Assembly: GCF_016908785.1 (NCBI RefSeq)
Contig: NZ_JAFBEO010000001.1
Location: forward strand, 372,001-436,000
Length of the DNA: 64,000 nucleotides
Direction: 5' to 3'
Source: Weissella uvarum
Lineage (GTDB): Bacteria; Bacillota; Bacilli; Lactobacillales; Lactobacillaceae
Shown piece by piece: positions 35,379 through 44,762 of this stretch. The translations under genes were made by a program, and so were the position numbers. Every line of letters starts with the position of its first letter. Within the stretch, counting starts at the first letter, position 1. The notes below the pieces were generated by a model that had not been told where the DNA came from, searched no databases, and worked only from the letters and a program-made list of their open reading frames with translations.

Positions 35379-36881
35379 ATGGATTCTGCTGATAAAACGG
35401 CCAGTGCCGCTGACGAAAAACGCAATACTGCGTTCTTCGGTCAGCCACGTGGTCTGCGGACGCTATTCATGACCGAAATGTGGGAGCGTTTTAGCTTCTA
35501 CGGTATGAAGGCGATCCTATTGTTCTATATGTGGTACCTAATCGCCGGGGGACAGCTAAATGTTAGCCGACCTACGGCTGCCTCAATTATGGCGATTTAC
35601 GTATCAATGGTTTACCTAGCTGGAGCGCTAGGTGGCTTCATGGCCGACCGTGTTCTTGGTGAGCGTCGCACTGTCTTTTGGGGTGGTGTGCTTATCATGT
35701 TAGGACATATCGTCCTTGCTCTTCCAGGTGCTACAGCAGCCTTGTTTGGAGCGATGGCCCTATTGGTCCTAGGAACTGGTTTGCTAAAGCCAAACGTTTC
35801 TTCAATGGTTGGTTCCCTTTATGGGGCTGATGATCCACGCCGTGACTCAGGATTTTCTATTTTTGTTTTTGGAATTAATCTTGGTTCATTCTTAGCGCCA
35901 ATCTTAGTTGGTTGGACGCAGAAAAGTTTTGGGTTCCACGCTGGATTTTCACTTGCGGCCATCGGAATGTTATTTGGACTAATCCAATTCCATTTTGGTC
36001 AAAAAGACTTATCTGAAGAAACTTTGTATGCTCCAGATCCACTACAACGTGAAGAAATCCGTCCTTTGGTCTTCAAGACCATTTTTGGAATTGTTGCATT
36101 AGCACTTGTCATTGTATTAATGAACTTAATGGGCTGGAATAGCATCAATGATTACATCAACTTGTTGACGGTAGTCGCTGTCTTGCTTCCAATTTCTTAT
36201 TTCTTCATTATGACGACCAGTCCTAAAGTGACATCTTTGGAACGTTCACGAGTATTTGCTTATATTCCATTGTTCTTAGCCGCCGTTTTGTTCTGGGCGA
36301 TTGAAGAACAAGGATCAATTGTTTTGGCTACATTCGCGGCTGATCGTGTTAACTATGCGGACTTACCAAATTGGTTATCATGGTTTAAGCCAGCCATGTT
36401 CCAATCAATGAACCCATTCTTCATCATGTTGTACACACCATTCTTCGCTTGGCTATGGACAGCATGGGGTAAGAAGCAACCATCTGCACCAATGAAGTTC
36501 TCAGTTGGTTTGATGTTTGCCGGTGTTTCATTCCTATTGATGGCCATCCCCGGTCACTTATGGGGAACTGCCGTTAAGGTTTCACCACTTTGGTTAATTG
36601 GCTCATGGGCCCTTGTCATTATTGGTGAAATGCTCATCTCACCAGTTGGCCTATCAGTTACGACAAAGTTAGCGCCACATGCCTTCATGTCACAAATGAT
36701 GTCAATGTGGTTCCTATCTTCTTCTGCTGGTTCAGCCTTGAATGCCCAATTAGTACGTCTATACAATCCAGCTAACGAAGTAGCTTACTTCGCCATCTTT
36801 GGAATCTGTTCAGTACTACTTGGTGTGGTATTAGTCTTATTAGTACCAAAAATTAACAAATTAATGTCCGGAGTTCGTTAA
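35379..36881 (+). CDS. dtpT: POT-family di/tripeptide transporter
   Basis: 500 aa proton-coupled oligopeptide symporter (DtpT type). The proton-coupling motif [13 protein letters not shown] (ExxER) is in helix 1, the POT signature [14 protein letters not shown] in helix 4 and [20 protein letters not shown] in helix 5. About 14 hydrophobic helices. The ATG at 35379 is chosen because GGAGAGGT lies 9-10 bases before it; the longer frame begins with TTG inside that binding site. Supplies peptides to intracellular peptidases such as PepO. Confidence 0.93.
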   Translation: MDSADKTASAADEKRNTAFFGQPRGLRTLFMTEMWERFSFYGMKAILLFYMWYLIAGGQLNVSRPTAASIMAIYVSMVYLAGALGGFMADRVLGERRTVFWGGVLIMLGHIVLALPGATAALFGAMALLVLGTGLLKPNVSSMVGSLYGADDPRRDSGFSIFVFGINLGSFLAPILVGWTQKSFGFHAGFSLAAIGMLFGLIQFHFGQKDLSEETLYAPDPLQREEIRPLVFKTIFGIVALALVIVLMNLMGWNSINDYINLLTVVAVLLPISYFFIMTTSPKVTSLERSRVFAYIPLFLAAVLFWAIEEQGSIVLATFAADRVNYADLPNWLSWFKPAMFQSMNPFFIMLYTPFFAWLWTAWGKKQPSAPMKFSVGLMFAGVSFLLMAIPGHLWGTAVKVSPLWLIGSWALVIIGEMLISPVGLSVTTKLAPHAFMSQMMSMWFLSSSAGSALNAQLVRLYNPANEVAYFAIFGICSVLLGVVLVLLVPKINKLMSGVR

Positions 36882-36891
36882 CTTAAGACAT

Positions 36892-36931
36892 AAAAAAACA
36901 GCTAATCACGATTCGTGGTTAGCTGTTTTTT
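36892..36931. terminator. Bidirectional terminator overlapping the end of the MFS gene
   Basis: AAACAGCTAATCAC pairs with GTGGTTAGCTGTTT. It ends dtpT on the plus strand. On the minus strand it encodes the last residues and the stop codon (36906-36908) of the converging MFS gene. Confidence 0.9.
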
Positions 36932-38159
36932 CGTTATCAAATGGTGCCGGCATAGCTGCAGCTCGTGCGACCAAAATAATTGAAGCAAAGACAATTACCA
37001 TTAATAGCATGGCAATTCCAATATTGTTCACAATCGCTGACAATGATACAAATCCGCTCGCAAAAACCGCCCCAATTGGTTTTGTTACGGAGAACACACC
37101 CGAGTACGCGCCAATCCGGTCTGGATCCATCATATCCGCACGTAAGGTTTGGCTGGCTGGTACCCCAATCATTTCGCCAGTGGTAAAAATAATAGTCATA
37201 ACAATCAAGGGCCAGAAATCCTGCAACAAGAAAGAAGCCGCGAAACCACCACCTTGTAGTAAGACCCCAATGGCAAAAGCAGGCACTAAGCGCCACTTTT
37301 CTGTCCGCCGCGTTACCCAGCCCATCACGAGCACAATCATAATCGTATTCAGAATCAACATGATTGATAGCATCCGTTGTCCATAGATATCAGCCCCAAA
37401 CAAGGTATAACTATGGAAACTTTGCGACAAATGCGCCGCTAGGTAATAGTCTGGTTGTAAATAAACAATCGATGCCAATACCGATGCCAAGGCAAAGGTT
37501 AAATAACGATGATCCTTTAAGACCTCCCAATACCCTTTCAACGCACTCACAATTGAGGTCGTTTGTTCCATATGGGCTGCGCGATCCAGTGTCTCTGACA
37601 TTCCAAAACGCACAATCGCATAGTTAATAATTGGAACAATCGTCATAAATATCAATAATTCAAACAAATAGTCACGGAAGAACCATCCCCCAATGGCCGC
37701 CCCCAACATGACTCCGATGTTTAAAATCCAATAAATCAACGCAAAAACAAAGCGTCGATTCTTCGGTGTCGATGAATCAATCATCATCGCTTGTTCAGCT
37801 GGATCGGCTAAAGAAGACCCAACCATTGCTAATAGAAAGCCGACAAACGTTAAATATGGATTGACATAGTGTGGCAAATTATTAGCCATCGCTAAGCCAT
37901 ACCCGATAAACATCGCAATTTGCCCATATTCAATCGTGCGTTTTCGACCAATCACATCGGAAATGTGTCCACCATATAGGCCAAATATCAATCCGGCAAT
38001 TGATACAACCATGAGCAGAATCCCGGTCCAAAATGATCCAAAATGCTGAACATAGTAAATTGTCATATTGGGGCCAACTGAACTACCAACTAAAACAGTT
38101 AAGAAAACCGTTAAAGCTCGTAATTTCAAGTTACGATCCAGGTCCATAAATTCTCGCAT
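36906..38159 (-). CDS. MFS transporter (12-helix DHA1-like)
   Basis: 417 aa with about 12 hydrophobic helices. Loop motif GGHISDVIGRKRTIE between helices 2 and 3 is the MFS signature; GSSLADPAEQAMMID follows in helix 4. Resembles drug or metabolite exporters; substrate unknown. AGGAGGGGG lies 5 bases before the ATG. The last seven codons are inside the shared terminator hairpin. Confidence 0.85.
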   Translation of the reverse strand: MREFMDLDRNLKLRALTVFLTVLVGSSVGPNMTIYYVQHFGSFWTGILLMVVSIAGLIFGLYGGHISDVIGRKRTIEYGQIAMFIGYGLAMANNLPHYVNPYLTFVGFLLAMVGSSLADPAEQAMMIDSSTPKNRRFVFALIYWILNIGVMLGAAIGGWFFRDYLFELLIFMTIVPIINYAIVRFGMSETLDRAAHMEQTTSIVSALKGYWEVLKDHRYLTFALASVLASIVYLQPDYYLAAHLSQSFHSYTLFGADIYGQRMLSIMLILNTIMIVLVMGWVTRRTEKWRLVPAFAIGVLLQGGGFAASFLLQDFWPLIVMTIIFTTGEMIGVPASQTLRADMMDPDRIGAYSGVFSVTKPIGAVFASGFVSLSAIVNNIGIAMLLMVIVFASIILVARAAAMPAPFDNEKTANHES

Positions 38160-38237
38160 TTCCCCCTCCTTTACTTACTTAATGTTAAAGACGTTATTCA
38201 CAGTATAACCGAATAAAATAAAATTACTAGGTATCCG

Positions 38238-38272
38238 CTAAAAAAGCATGAATCCAACGATTCATGCTTTTT
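38238..38272 (-). terminator. Terminator of the two-component operon
   Basis: AAAAAGCATGAATC (38241-38254) and GATTCATGCTTTTT (38259-38272): a perfect 14-bp stem with a 4-base loop. The kinase stop codon (38271-38273) touches the stem. Confidence 0.92.
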
Positions 38273-39401
38273 AATATTCATTTGGTTGCAATGGTAAGGT
38301 GATGATAAAGCTAGTTAATTCATCATCCGACACAACCTTAACTTCACCACCATGTGCTTCTACAACGCTGCTAACAATGGCCAAGCCCAAGCCTGTACCA
38401 CCAGTACCCGTATTACGTGAGCCTTCGACCCGATAAAAGCGATCAAACAAACGATCGATTGATTTAGCTGGAATAGGTTCCCCATTATTGGTTACGCGCA
38501 CCTCAACTAAATTACGTTCCGGCATCATCTTAGCTGACAAACGAATGAAGGTTGCACCTTTACCATACTTCAACGCATTACTAATTAAATTCATGAAGAC
38601 CCGCGCTAATTGATCAGGATCTCCCATCATTTCAATACTGTCAGGCTTAGTAACCGCAGAAATCACGACCTCTTTTTGTTTAGCTTCTAATTCGTATGAA
38701 GCTGATAATTGTTGCAAAAGCGCTGCTAAATCGAGCGGTGCCCAATGTAACTTGAAGTCAACTTGTTTGACTTGTGTGTAGTCAAATAAATCTTCAACCA
38801 ATGACTTCATTTGTTGCGCTTTACTAAACGCAGTCGAAGCATAATGTTTGGTTTCTTCGGGCGTCAATTCTTGAGGTTGTTCGTTTACAATCAACCCTAA
38901 ATAACCCAGAATCGACGTCAACGGCGTCCTTAAATCATGGGACACGTTCGTTATCATCTCATCCTTAGAACGCTCAATATCACGTTCTTCTTCCATCGCA
39001 TTTTGTGCCGCCTCATACAGATCGTCGACACTTTGAGCCAACGGCTTCAAACGATAACCCATATGTTTGGTCACTAATGCTTGTGTTTCGTCCTCTTTTT
39101 TAGCGTGCTTATCTTTTAAACGAGCCTCAAGTGCATTCACTGATTGGGTCAAGTTGGTTAATTGCATTTGAGTGTAAAAATAACGTACCGATACTAACCA
39201 AAACAAGCCAAACAGAATTAATAAGCCAAACGCCCAAACTGGCTGTTCACGGAAAAAAGCAGACCAAAGCTGTTGATCAACCACCTGATGGCGGATTAAT
39301 TGCAATACCGCGGCACTACCTAGATAAGCAAGCACAAAAAATAGGGCCGAAACGACACTTTTGATTGCTAACACTAGCCATTCTAAAGTATTTTGTTTCA
39401 T
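38271..39401 (-). CDS. Sensor histidine kinase
   Basis: 376 aa membrane kinase. Two helices (about 13-32 and 54-72) enclose only a short external loop (about 20 residues). A coiled coil follows, then the phospho-acceptor NVSHDLRTPLTSI (His near 153), the N box NLISNALKYG, and G boxes GTGGTGLGLAIV. A small external loop suggests sensing in or at the membrane, as in intramembrane-sensing VanS/BceS-like kinases, but no transporter partner is adjacent. Preceded by its response regulator with an 18-base gap. Stimulus unknown. Confidence 0.9.
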   Translation of the reverse strand: MKQNTLEWLVLAIKSVVSALFFVLAYLGSAAVLQLIRHQVVDQQLWSAFFREQPVWAFGLLILFGLFWLVSVRYFYTQMQLTNLTQSVNALEARLKDKHAKKEDETQALVTKHMGYRLKPLAQSVDDLYEAAQNAMEEERDIERSKDEMITNVSHDLRTPLTSILGYLGLIVNEQPQELTPEETKHYASTAFSKAQQMKSLVEDLFDYTQVKQVDFKLHWAPLDLAALLQQLSASYELEAKQKEVVISAVTKPDSIEMMGDPDQLARVFMNLISNALKYGKGATFIRLSAKMMPERNLVEVRVTNNGEPIPAKSIDRLFDRFYRVEGSRNTGTGGTGLGLAIVSSVVEAHGGEVKVVSDDELTSFIITLPLQPNEY

Positions 39402-39419
39402 CCCTAATTCCTTTAATTA

Positions 39420-40112
39420 TTATAAGACTTCAATCTTGTAACCAACGCCCCAAACAGTTTGGACCACTTGGTTACCACCAGTTGCTTCTTCCAGCTTATC
39501 CCGCAAGTGCGAAACGTGAACCATCACGGTTTTAGCTGAAACAACTGACTCTTGTTGCCAGACACGTTCGAAAATATCATCCGCGCTGAAGACCCGATTT
39601 GGATGTGATGCTAATAGATACAAAATACCAAATTCCAAGGCGGTTAAATTCACTTCAACCCCATCGGCGGTCTTAACTTCATGGCTATCCTTATTAATTG
39701 TCAAAGCACCAATGTCCAAAATTTCTGGCGCTTCTTGTTGCAAGCCATTATTTTGTGAGCGACGCAAAAGCGCACGAACACGAGCCATGACTTCCAAAGG
39801 ATTGAATGGCTTGGTGACATAATCATCAGCCCCTTGAATCAAACCTTGAATTTTATCCATTGCACCTGACTTGGCTGACAACATCAAAATTGGAATTGAA
39901 TTATCCTTACGAATTTCTTTGACAACTTCTGTCCCATCCATCTCAGGCATCATGATATCTAAAATCACTAACCCAACATCCGGATTTGTGCGCAACTTTT
40001 TCAAGGCATCTTTACCATTATCAGCTGAAATGGGCTCATAGCCTTCGTTCTTCACGTATATTTCAAGCAATTCTGAAATTTCATGATCATCATCAACAAT
40101 CAAAATTTTCAT
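39420..40112 (-). CDS. OmpR/PhoB-family response regulator
   Basis: 230 aa. Receiver domain with acidic pocket VDDD, phospho-Asp in ILDIMMP (near 51-53) and the conserved Lys in TKPFNPLEV; C-terminal winged helix ending WGVGYKIE. GAGGAGG lies before the ATG. Works with the kinase downstream. It follows the DUF1129 gene by 46 bases, so it may be reached by read-through of the rsmG-parAB-ychF cluster. Targets unknown. Confidence 0.92.
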   Translation of the reverse strand: MKILIVDDDHEISELLEIYVKNEGYEPISADNGKDALKKLRTNPDVGLVILDIMMPEMDGTEVVKEIRKDNSIPILMLSAKSGAMDKIQGLIQGADDYVTKPFNPLEVMARVRALLRRSQNNGLQQEAPEILDIGALTINKDSHEVKTADGVEVNLTALEFGILYLLASHPNRVFSADDIFERVWQQESVVSAKTVMVHVSHLRDKLEEATGGNQVVQTVWGVGYKIEVL

Positions 40113-40158
40113 CGTGTGCCTCCTCTTTATCCTTGTGCACCTGCATTAGGTTAGTTGC

Positions 40159-40908
40159 TTACTTGCGTTTTGCAGCATTGTTGCTGGTACCACCCATGAA
40201 GCCACCTTGCATGCCAGTACGACGACGCCACCATTGGAAGCCAAGAAAGGCTAGTCCAGCTAATACTAAGTAAACCCAGCCTGGTAGGATTGGATTAAAC
40301 TTCAATGGAATCAAGCCAAATAACATATAAAGCAAGAACCATGTTCCAAAGATTAATAGTGATCCAATAATTCGCATCACTAAGCTCATTCGTTGGCCAG
40401 CTGCATTAGGTGCCATCAACATAGTCCAAGCAGCGAACAATACCCCACCACTAAGTGACGTCAAAACTAAGGCAGTCAGACCTAATGATCCTAATTCACC
40501 ACTACCACTAAGTGATTTTGAACTAAACATTAACATGATTCCAAACATCAAGCTAAACATCATAAAGAAGACGAAAGTATTATCAATGGCAATATTCCAA
40601 AAACCATTGGCCGCATAATTCACAGTTTCTTTACCAGTTTCCACATTATGGTGGACTTCATGCCCTAAGGCTTGGTTAGGCGTGCCATAGAGTTGTTTAG
40701 CTGTTTGGCCAGACTTTTGAGCATGCAACAATTCAGTTTCAATTTCAGCTACTAGACCCGCCGCAATTTGTTCTTCAGTCGCCAAACTCTGCACTTGCCA
40801 CATAAAGTCTTGGTTACGCTTTGATAGCCCACTTTGCGCCAATTCTTCGTGCGTCTTTAACTTAGGCGCTGTTTGGGCTGCTTGGGTTTCATTCTTTTCT
40901 TCAGTCAT
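40159..40908 (-). CDS. DUF1129-family membrane protein
   Basis: 249 aa from the ATG at 40908 (GGAGAG about 9 bases upstream). A hydrophilic N-terminal region with LSKRNQDFMWQVQ, typical for DUF1129/YoaT-like proteins, is followed by four or five hydrophobic helices and a basic Gly-rich tail (RRRTGMQGGFMGG). Position directly after ychF is common in lactic acid bacteria. Function unknown. Confidence 0.78.
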   Translation of the reverse strand: MTEEKNETQAAQTAPKLKTHEELAQSGLSKRNQDFMWQVQSLATEEQIAAGLVAEIETELLHAQKSGQTAKQLYGTPNQALGHEVHHNVETGKETVNYAANGFWNIAIDNTFVFFMMFSLMFGIMLMFSSKSLSGSGELGSLGLTALVLTSLSGGVLFAAWTMLMAPNAAGQRMSLVMRIIGSLLIFGTWFLLYMLFGLIPLKFNPILPGWVYLVLAGLAFLGFQWWRRRTGMQGGFMGGTSNNAAKRK

Positions 40909-40924
40909 TATTTCAATCTCTCCA

Positions 40925-42028
40925 CTATACGTTAAATAGGAATTCCATAATGTCGCCATCTTGAACGACATATTCTTTACCTTCAGAACGGCGCTTACCA
41001 GCTTCCTTGACCGCCTTCATTGAACCATATTGGTCCAAATCATCATAGGCAACCGTTTCAGCACGGATAAAGCCACGTTCGAAGTCGGAATGAATGACAC
41101 CAGCTGCTTGTGGCGCTTTCATACCAGCCTTAAAAGTCCAAGCCCGGGTTTCCTTACCACCAGCAGTAAAGAACGTCCGCAAGTCCAACAAATGATAAGC
41201 CGTCCGAATCAAACGATTCAAACCTGGTTCCGTGATACCTTGCAATTCCATGAATTCTTGCTTATCTTCATCATCCATTTCAGCAATTTCTTCTTCTGCT
41301 CGCGCTGAAATTCCGATAACTTGAGCATGATCCTTTTCAGCATAATCAGCGACTTGTTGATAATATTCACTAGCCGTTGGGTCAGCCATATCATCTTCCG
41401 CCACATTCGCCACATAAAGCACTGGCTTAGCCGTTAATAGGAACAAACCTTTAACAATTTCTTCTTCTTCTTCGTTCCAATCAATTGAACGTGCGGGCTT
41501 ACCAGCTTCCAATGCTGGCTTAAGCTTTTCAAGCACATCATATTCCGCAATGGCTTGCTTATCCTTAGATGTTTTAGCCATCTTTTCAACCTTAGCAAAA
41601 CGCTTATCAACCGCTTCTAAATCAGCCAAAATCAATTCAGTATTAATCGTTTCAATATCGGCAATCGGGTCAACCACTCCAGTAACGTGGGTAATATCAT
41701 CATCATCGAAAGCCCGCACAACATGCACAATGGCATTTACTTGACGAATATTTTCCAAGAACTTGTTTCCAAGCCCTTCACCTTGTGAAGCGCCCTTAAC
41801 AATTCCCGCAATGTCAGTAAATTCAAATGTCGTTGGTACGACTTTGTCCGCCGGTACCAATTCTTGAATTCGATCTAAACGAGCATCTGGCACTTCGACC
41901 ATGCCAACGTTTGGTTCGATTGTGGCAAAGGGGTAGTTCGCCATTTCAGCGCCAGCCTTTGTGATTGCGTTAAATAAAGTTGACTTACCAACGTTAGGTA
42001 GTCCAACAATCCCTGCTGTTAAAGCCAT
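40925..42028 (-). CDS. ychF: Redox-regulated ATPase YchF (Obg family)
   Basis: 367 aa P-loop protein. G1 GLPNVGKST (residues 8-16), switch FTDIAGIVKGASQGEGLGNKFL, a coiled-coil insert, and the C-terminal TGS domain. YchF binds ATP rather than GTP and associates with ribosomes and stress responses. It lies with a DUF951 gene and parAB, an arrangement typical of the Firmicute origin region. Confidence 0.95.
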   Translation of the reverse strand: MALTAGIVGLPNVGKSTLFNAITKAGAEMANYPFATIEPNVGMVEVPDARLDRIQELVPADKVVPTTFEFTDIAGIVKGASQGEGLGNKFLENIRQVNAIVHVVRAFDDDDITHVTGVVDPIADIETINTELILADLEAVDKRFAKVEKMAKTSKDKQAIAEYDVLEKLKPALEAGKPARSIDWNEEEEEIVKGLFLLTAKPVLYVANVAEDDMADPTASEYYQQVADYAEKDHAQVIGISARAEEEIAEMDDEDKQEFMELQGITEPGLNRLIRTAYHLLDLRTFFTAGGKETRAWTFKAGMKAPQAAGVIHSDFERGFIRAETVAYDDLDQYGSMKAVKEAGKRRSEGKEYVVQDGDIMEFLFNV

Positions 42029-42052
42029 GTTAGTTATCCTCTCTCATTTCCA

Positions 42053-42250
42053 TTAATTTTCTTCGTCTGTATCAGCGTGTTTCAAAACTTTTTTAAAACG
42101 CTTATCAAAATCATGTCGGGGCATGGTCACTTGATGCTGACAACCCTGGCAAACCAGTTTCATATCAGCACCAATTCGAACAATCTCCCATTCATTGGCA
42201 CCACATGGATGCCCTTTACGCATCTGAACAATATCATGTAAATCGTACAT
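42053..42250 (-). CDS. DUF951 family protein
   Basis: 65 aa. Starts MYDLHDIVQMRKGHPCGANEWEI and has two further residues of a Cys pair (LVCQGC) at positions about 32-35, so a small zinc-binding fold is likely. It belongs to the conserved pair DUF951-ychF and lies between ychF and parB. Function unknown. Confidence 0.88.
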   Translation of the reverse strand: MYDLHDIVQMRKGHPCGANEWEIVRIGADMKLVCQGCQHQVTMPRHDFDKRFKKVLKHADTDEEN

Positions 42251-42266
42251 TATCCTGCTCCTTCAA

Positions 42267-43157
42267 TTAATCCATTGAAATATCAAGCACTTCAAGAATT
42301 CGATTTAAATCGTCATCAGACAAATAAGAAATTTCAATTTTTCCAGCCCCATTCCGGTTCCGTGTCATATTAACCTTCGTCCCAAACTTGTCTTCCAAGA
42401 CATGCTGGGCTTCTTCCAAATAAGCAGATTGTGGCTTTGGTGTTTCAACTGTTTGCGCTTGTTCATTAAGTTGGTTCACTAACTGTTCAACTTGTCGCAC
42501 CGTCATACCTTCGCGCACAACTCTCTTCGCTACTGGAACAATCCGGCGCTTATTATGCAAACCTAACAAAGTACGTGCTTGTCCCATTGAAAGCGAACCG
42601 TCATTGACCATTGTTTTAACTTCATCTGGCAAATTCAATAGTCGCAACAAATTGGCAACCGCTGAACGCGCCTTTCCTAGGCGCTTAGCAACTTGATCTT
42701 GCGTCAAGTTCATCGCCGTCATCATTTGCTTATAAGCTTCAGCTTCTTCTAACGGAGTCAAATCCTCACGTTGCAAATTTTCAAGAATCGAAGCTTGTAG
42801 CATCTGGTCATCATCTAATTTACGAACAATCGCTGGCACTTCAGTCAATCCGGCTAATTGACTCGCACGCCAACGCCGCTCACCAGCCAGAATTTCATAT
42901 TGTTGCCCATCTTTAGGGGCATGCCGCACGATAATTGGTTGCAAAACCCCGTTTTCTTTGATTGAGGCAGCTAAATCATTTAAAGCTGCTTCATCAAAAA
43001 TTCGCCGTGGTTGATAGGGGTTTGCTACAATCGCTGTGACTTCAATGTCGCGAACCGTATCGTCTTTGGCCACACTTGTATCGACGCCTTGATCAGCAAA
43101 CAAAGCTCCTAATCCGCCGCCATCGCCTAAAACAGACTTTTTCTTACTTTTCACCAT
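42267..43157 (-). CDS. parB: Chromosome partitioning protein ParB (Spo0J)
   Basis: 296 aa. CTP-binding ParB domain with NPYQPRRIFDE, ENGVLQPIIVR and the GERRWRA motif (near 92-98), a central helix-turn-helix (TQDQVAKRLGKARSAVANLLRLL) that reads parS, and a C-terminal dimerisation segment. Loads at parS and recruits SMC. Overlaps parA by 14 bases. Two parS-like sites lie nearby. Confidence 0.95.
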   Translation of the reverse strand: MVKSKKKSVLGDGGGLGALFADQGVDTSVAKDDTVRDIEVTAIVANPYQPRRIFDEAALNDLAASIKENGVLQPIIVRHAPKDGQQYEILAGERRWRASQLAGLTEVPAIVRKLDDDQMLQASILENLQREDLTPLEEAEAYKQMMTAMNLTQDQVAKRLGKARSAVANLLRLLNLPDEVKTMVNDGSLSMGQARTLLGLHNKRRIVPVAKRVVREGMTVRQVEQLVNQLNEQAQTVETPKPQSAYLEEAQHVLEDKFGTKVNMTRNRNGAGKIEISYLSDDDLNRILEVLDISMD

Positions 43158-43914
43158 GCGCAGCTAAAACCTCCTTTGCCAAATCTAAATAGACCTCAGC
43201 TCCACGTGATTTAGCATCATAATCAATAATTGGCAAACCATGTGATGGTGCTTCTGATAAGCGAATATTTCTTGGAATGGTTGTTTGGTAAACTTCGCTA
43301 CCAAAATAATCGCGAACACTTTCAACGACTTCATTGGCTAGATTCGTTCGTGTATCAACCATCGTCAATAAAACGCCTTCGATTTCCAAATCAGGATTAA
43401 AATGTTGCTTAACCAATTGCATATTATTCATCAATTGGCCCAATCCTTCCAAGGCATAATATTCAGCTTGGACAGGAATTAAAATCGAATCCGCAGCTGA
43501 GAAGGTGTTAATGGTTACCAATCCTAACGAAGGTGGATTATCTATTAAAATATAGTCATATTGATCACGCACTTGGTCTACAGCTTGCTTCAATCGTAAT
43601 TCACGAGCCATGACTGGAGCTAATTCAAGTTCAGCCCCAGCTAATCGAATTGTCGCCGGTACAATATCCATGTCGGGATGTGCCGTAGGTAAAATTGCCT
43701 CTTCAATTGGCATTTCACTCACTAATACGTCATAAACATCTCGTTCAATTGTTGATTTATGGATCCCTGACCCTGACGTCGCATTTCCTTGTGCGTCTGT
43801 ATCAATCAGCAAAACTTTCTTGCCCAGAGTCGCCAATGACGCCCCGAGATTTACTGTGGTAGTTGTTTTACCAACACCACCTTTTTGATTTGCTAGTGCA
43901 ATAACATGTCCCAT
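43144..43914 (-). CDS. parA: Chromosome partitioning ATPase ParA (Soj)
   Basis: 256 aa deviant Walker ATPase: KGGVGKTTTTVNLG (near 11-24), LIDTDAQGNAT, and the later ILIDNPPSLGLVT. With ParB it segregates origins and modulates DnaA. It follows rsmG by about 20 bases, in the usual rsmG-soj-spo0J order but without noc. Confidence 0.95.
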   Translation of the reverse strand: MGHVIALANQKGGVGKTTTTVNLGASLATLGKKVLLIDTDAQGNATSGSGIHKSTIERDVYDVLVSEMPIEEAILPTAHPDMDIVPATIRLAGAELELAPVMARELRLKQAVDQVRDQYDYILIDNPPSLGLVTINTFSAADSILIPVQAEYYALEGLGQLMNNMQLVKQHFNPDLEIEGVLLTMVDTRTNLANEVVESVRDYFGSEVYQTTIPRNIRLSEAPSHGLPIIDYDAKSRGAEVYLDLAKEVLAAHGEK

Positions 43915-43935
43915 CAGATCATCCTTTCTCCTTAA

Positions 43936-44655
43936 TTATAACGGCTTGCGAACTGGGTCGCCTGGTTTACGTGGATACTTCTTTGGTGTTGGCTTAACCT
44001 TTTGAACCACAATAATCGTTCGTGGATCACCATTAGGTAAGGTCACATCGACTTCTTGTTTCACTTCACCACCCAAAGTTTGCAAAGCAGGTTTTGCTTG
44101 CGCTAATTCATCTTCAGCTTGACTACCTTTCATTGCTAAGAGCACGCCTTGCTCTTTAACAAAAGGCAACGTTAATTCACCTAACACATTTAAACGTGCA
44201 AGCGCCCGAGCAGTTGCTACATCATATTGCTCACGTTCGGGGCTCTTTTTACCCCCGAATTCTTCAGCACGCGCATGGACCACCCGAACACCATCCAACT
44301 GTAATTCAGCGACCAATTCCTGTAAAAAATTAATCCGCTTATTCAATGAATCAATAATCGTCACTTTCAATTGTGGAAAGACAATTTTTAAAGGTAACGA
44401 TGGAAAGCCAGCCCCAGCTCCCACATCAATCATTGATAAAGGTTCTGTTTGCAACTTAGGATAAGCAAACGCTAACGTCAATGAATCATAAAAGTGCTTC
44501 AAAAAAACTTCATCATGATCCGTAATCGCCGTTAAATTCATGTACTCATTGACGGCCACTAAACGCTCATAATATGTATTAAATTGTTCTAGTTGGTGGT
44601 CATCTAAGGCCACCCCATTTTCACGTAAAGCCGCCGCAAATTCTTCTGAGTTCAT
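43936..44655 (-). CDS. rsmG: 16S rRNA (guanine-N7) methyltransferase RsmG
   Basis: 239 aa. SAM-binding motif DVGAGAGFPSLPLKI (near 78-92) and VHARAEEFG; N-terminal NLTAITDHDEVFLKHFYDSL typical of RsmG/GidB. Methylates the 530-loop guanine of 16S rRNA. The C-terminal tail is Pro/Lys-rich (KKYPRKPGDPVRKPL). First gene of the cluster with parA and parB, from a TTGATA/TATTCT promoter next to a parS site. Confidence 0.95.
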   Translation of the reverse strand: MNSEEFAAALRENGVALDDHQLEQFNTYYERLVAVNEYMNLTAITDHDEVFLKHFYDSLTLAFAYPKLQTEPLSMIDVGAGAGFPSLPLKIVFPQLKVTIIDSLNKRINFLQELVAELQLDGVRVVHARAEEFGGKKSPEREQYDVATARALARLNVLGELTLPFVKEQGVLLAMKGSQAEDELAQAKPALQTLGGEVKQEVDVTLPNGDPRTIIVVQKVKPTPKKYPRKPGDPVRKPL

Positions 44656-44686
44656 CTAATTTCTCCATAGTGATTCCAATATTAAA

Positions 44687-44715
44687 AGAATAGCGCAAAA
44701 TGCCTTTGTTATCAA
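44687..44715 (-). promoter_or_regulatory. rsmG-parAB promoter
   Basis: TTGATA (44710-44715), 17 bases, TATTCT (44687-44692), minus strand, about 30 bases before rsmG. Confidence 0.65.
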
Positions 44716-44740
44716 CACTTACAATCACGTAAAACAAAAT

Positions 44741-44756
44741 TGTTTCATGTGAAACA
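44741..44756. other. parS site 1
   Basis: TGTTTCATGTGAAACA, one base from the canonical parS TGTTTCACGTGAAACA. It lies 26 bases upstream of the rsmG -35, between mutY and rsmG. Confidence 0.85.
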
Positions 44757-44762
44757 CTCTGC